From Petrosia ficiformis (taxonomy: Eukaryota; Porifera; Demospongiae; Haplosclerida; Petrosiidae), in the NCBI GenBank assembly GCA_947044365.1, contig OX345636.1, forward strand, positions 45,633,037 to 45,697,036: 64,000 bases of DNA, written 5' to 3'. Below the pieces are notes generated by a model. It did no database searches, was not told where the DNA came from, and was given only the letters and a program-made list of their open reading frames with translations. The first letter of the stretch is position 1. The number at the start of each line of letters is the position of its first letter. The translations under genes and the position numbers were made by a program. Shown one piece after another: positions 60,471 through 64,000 of the stretch.

Positions 60471-63400
60471 ACAGATGCTATGACAACAATGTGCAAAGCC
60501 TGTTGATAAACATGGCTATGTCTACCTGGTGTACTACCATTTCCTATTTACTAGTGCACTACACCTAGTATGAATATAATTAAGTAGGTAGTAATTACAC
60601 AACTAACACAGATGCTATGACAACAATGTGCAAAGCCTGTTGATAAACATGGCTATGTCTACCTGGTGTACTACCATTTCCTATTTACTAGTGCACTACA
60701 CCTAGTATGAATATAATTAAGTAGGTAGTAATTACACAACTAACACAGATGCTATGACAACAATGTGCAAAGCCTGTTGATAAACATGGCTATGTCTACC
60801 TGGTGTACTACCATTTCCTATTTACTAGTGCACTACACCTAGTATGAATATAATTAAGTAGGTAGTAATTACACAACTAACACAGATGCTATGACAACAA
60901 TGTGCAAAGCCTGTTGATAAACATGGCTATGTCTACCTGGTGTACTACCATTTCCTATTTACTAGTGTACTACACCTAGTATGAATATAATTAAGTAGGT
61001 AGTAATTACACAACTAACACAGATGCTATGACAACAATGTGCAAAGCCTGTTGATAAACATGGCTATGTCTACCTGGTGTACTACCATTTCCTATTTACT
61101 AGTGTACTACACCTAGTATGAATATAATTAAGTAGGTAGTAATTACACAACTAACACAGATGCTATGACAACAATGTGCAAAGCCTGTTGATAAACATGG
61201 CTATGTCTACCTGGTGTACTACCATTTCCTATTTACTAGTGTACTACACCTAGTATGAATATAATTAAGTAGGTAGTAATTACACAACTAACACAGATGC
61301 TATGACAACAATGTGCAAAGCCTGTTGATAAACATGGCTATGTCTACCTGGTGTACTACCATTTCCTATTTACTAGTGTACTACACCTAGTATGAATATA
61401 ATTAAGTAGGTAGTAATTACACAACTAACGCAGATGCTATGACAACAATGTGCAAAGCCTGTTGATAAACATGGCTATGTCTACCTGGTGTACTACCATT
61501 TCCTATTTACTAGTGTACTACACCTAGTATGAATATAATTAAGTAGGTAGTAATTACACAACTAACACAGATGCTATGACAACAATGTGCAAAGCCTGTT
61601 GATAAACATGGCTATGTCTACCTGGTGTACTACCATTTCCTATTTACTAGTGTACTACACCTAGTATGAATATAATTAAGTAGGTAGTAATTACACAACT
61701 AACACAGATGCTATGACAACAATGTGCAAAGCCTGTTGATAAACATGGCTATGTCTACCTGGTGTACTACCATTTCCTATTTACTAGTGTACTACACCTA
61801 GTATGAATATAATTAAGTAGGTAGTAATTACACAACTAACACAGATGCTATGACAACAATGTGCAAAGCCTGTTGATAAACATGGCTATGTCTACCTGGT
61901 GTACTACCATTTCCTATTTACTAGTGTACTACACCTAGTATGAATATAATTAAGTAGGTAGTAATTACACAACTAACACAGATGCTATGACAACAATGTG
62001 CAAAGCCTGTTGATAAACATGGCTATGTCTACCTGGTGTACTACCATTTCCTATTTACTAGTGTACTACACCTAGTATGAATATAATTAAGTAGGTAGTA
62101 ATTACACAACTAACACAGATGCTATGACAACAATGTGCAAAGCCTGTTGATAAACATGGCTATGTCTACCTGGTGTACTACCATTTCCTATTTACTAGTG
62201 CACTACACCTAGTATGAATATAATTAAGTAGGTAGTAATTACACAACTAACACAGATGCTATGACAACAATGTGCAAAGCCTGTTGATAAACATGGCTAT
62301 GTCTACCTGGTGTACTACCATTTCCTATTTACTAGTGTACTACACCTAGTATGAATATAATTAAGTAGGTAGTAATTACACAACTAACACAGATGCTATG
62401 ACAACAATGTGCAAAGCCTGTTGATAAACATGGCTATGTCTACCTGGTGTACTACCATTTCCTATTTACTAGTGTACTACACCTAGTATGAATATAATTA
62501 AGTAGGTAGTAATTACACAACTAACACAGATGCTATGACAACAATGTGCAAAGCCTGTTGATAAACATGGCTATGTCTACCTGGTGTACTACCATTTCCT
62601 ATTTACTAGTGTACTACACCTAGTATGAATATAATTAAGTAGGTAGTAATTACACAACTAACCCAGATGCTATGACAACAATGTGCAAAGCCTGTTGATA
62701 AACATGGCTATGTCTACCTGGTGTACTACCATTTCCTATTTACTAGTGTACTACACCTAGTATGAATATAATTAAGTAGGTAGTAATTACACAACTAACA
62801 CAGATGCTATGACAACAATGTGCAAAGCCTGTTGATAAACATGGCTATGTCTACCTGGTGTACTACCATTTCCTATTTACTAGTGCACTACACCTAGTAT
62901 GAATATAATTAAGTAGGTAGTAATTACACAACTAACACAGATGCTATGACAACAATGTGCAAAGCCTGTTGATAAACATGGCTATGTCTACCTGGTGTAC
63001 TACCATTTCCTATTTACTAGTGCACTACACCTAGTATGAATATAATTAAGTAGGTAGTAATTACACAACTAACACAGATGCTATGACAACAATGTGCAAA
63101 GCCTGTTGATAAACATGGCTATGTCTACCTGGTGTACTACCATTTCCTATTTACTAGTGTACTACACCTAGTATGAATATAATTAAGTAGGTAGTAATTA
63201 CACAACTAACACAGATGCTATGACAACAATGTGCAAAGCCTGTTGATAAACATGGCTATGTCTACCTGGTGTACTACCATTTCCTATTTACTAGTGTACT
63301 ACACCTAGTATGAATATAATTAAGTAGGTAGTAATTACACAACTAACACAGATGCTATGACAACAATGTGCAAAGCCTGTTGATAAACATGGCTATGTCT

Positions 63401-64000
63401 ACCTGGTGTACTACCATTTCCTATTTACTAGTGTACTACACCTAGTATGAATATAATTAAGTAGGTAGTAATTACACAACTAACACAGATGCTATGACAA
63501 CAATGTGCAAAGCCTGTTGATAAACATGGCTATGTCTACCTGGTGTACTACCATTTCCTATTTACTAGTGCACTACACCTAGTATGAATATAATTAAGTA
63601 GGTAGTAATTACACAACTAACACAGATGCTATGACAACAATGTGCAAAGCCTGTTGATAAACATGGCTATGTCTACCTGGTGTACTACCATTTCCTATTT
63701 ACTAGTGTACTACACCTAGTATGAATATAATTAAGTAGGTAGTAATTACACAACTAACACAGATGCTATGACAACAATGTGCAAAGCCTGTTGATAAACA
63801 TGGCTATGTCTACCTGGTGTACTACCATTTCCTATTTACTAGTGTACTACACCTAGTATGAATATAATTAAGTAGGTAGTAATTACACAACTAACACAGA
63901 TGCTATGACAACAATGTGCAAAGCCTGTTGATAAACATGGCTATGTCTACCTGGTGTACTACCATTTCCTATTTACTAGTGTACTACACCTAGTATGAAT
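60471..64000. repeat. 137-bp tandem satellite, about 26 copies, continues past the window
   Basis: GATGCTATGACAACAATGTG recurs exactly every 137 bp from 60474 (60611, 60748, 60885 ...). Units are almost identical. The main variant is ACTAGTGCAC versus ACTAGTGTAC: C in units 1-3, 13, 18, 19 and 23, T in the others. Private changes: AACGCAG before unit 8 and AACCCAG before unit 17. No open frame spans the units. Very low divergence implies recent amplification or homogenisation. Confidence 0.98.

Noticed and set aside
60471..64000. CRISPR-like regular repeats
   Set aside because: Units are contiguous 137-bp tandem copies with no unique spacers, in a eukaryotic genome.

Overview
This 64 kb window is AT-rich eukaryotic DNA with short GT-AG introns. 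It carries animal-type genes: fibronectin-III (FN3) receptors, a Frizzled-like seven-transmembrane receptor, a NEMO/optineurin-like ubiquitin-binding adaptor and Ras/Rab-like GTPase exons. Much of the rest is small transposons. My best guess, by inference, is an early-branching animal, probably a demosponge such as Amphimedon. There is no prokaryotic signal.

Layout. 1-919: 3' end of an FN3 receptor with a tyrosine-rich tail. 2189-7481: a Ty3/Gypsy-type retroelement whose two identical 332-bp LTRs are INVERTED relative to each other, bounded by a perfect 5-bp target duplication; its coding order is Gag-PR-IN-RT-RNaseH. 8397-12509: a decayed tandem paralogue of the FN3 receptor with an intact signal-peptide exon and an intact tail with a tandemly duplicated tyrosine-motif exon. 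13.3-14.2 kb (minus): decayed copy of the 3' half of the NEMO-like gene. 16215-22089: an apparently intact 11-exon Frizzled-like receptor (527 codons). 23.4-23.6 kb: extra copy of its last exon. 25356-34475: second receptor copy, now a pseudogene (two exons lost, premature stop), carrying a complete pogo-type transposon (29732-32572) with an open transposase ORF and a C-terminal PHD-like finger. 43304 down to 36474 (minus): NEMO-like gene with UBAN motif and zinc finger, plus a second zinc-finger terminal exon at 35282-35494. 41.5-53.1 kb: piggyBac-like, hAT-like and other MITEs, a LINE remnant, a fragment of a third receptor copy and a lone transmembrane exon. 55.1-59.2 kb (minus): small-GTPase exons with two candidate G5-loop exons. 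58.7-59.0 kb: Gypsy integrase remnant. 60471-64000: about 26 copies of a 137-bp satellite running off the window.

The receptor block and the 3' half of the NEMO-like gene were duplicated together. Paralogous copies give empty sites for some of the MITE insertions. Themes of the locus are tandem duplication followed by decay of one copy, and candidate innate-signalling or cell-surface genes (FN3 receptors with phosphotyrosine-type tails, NEMO-like adaptor). The most unusual object is the inverted-LTR retroelement.
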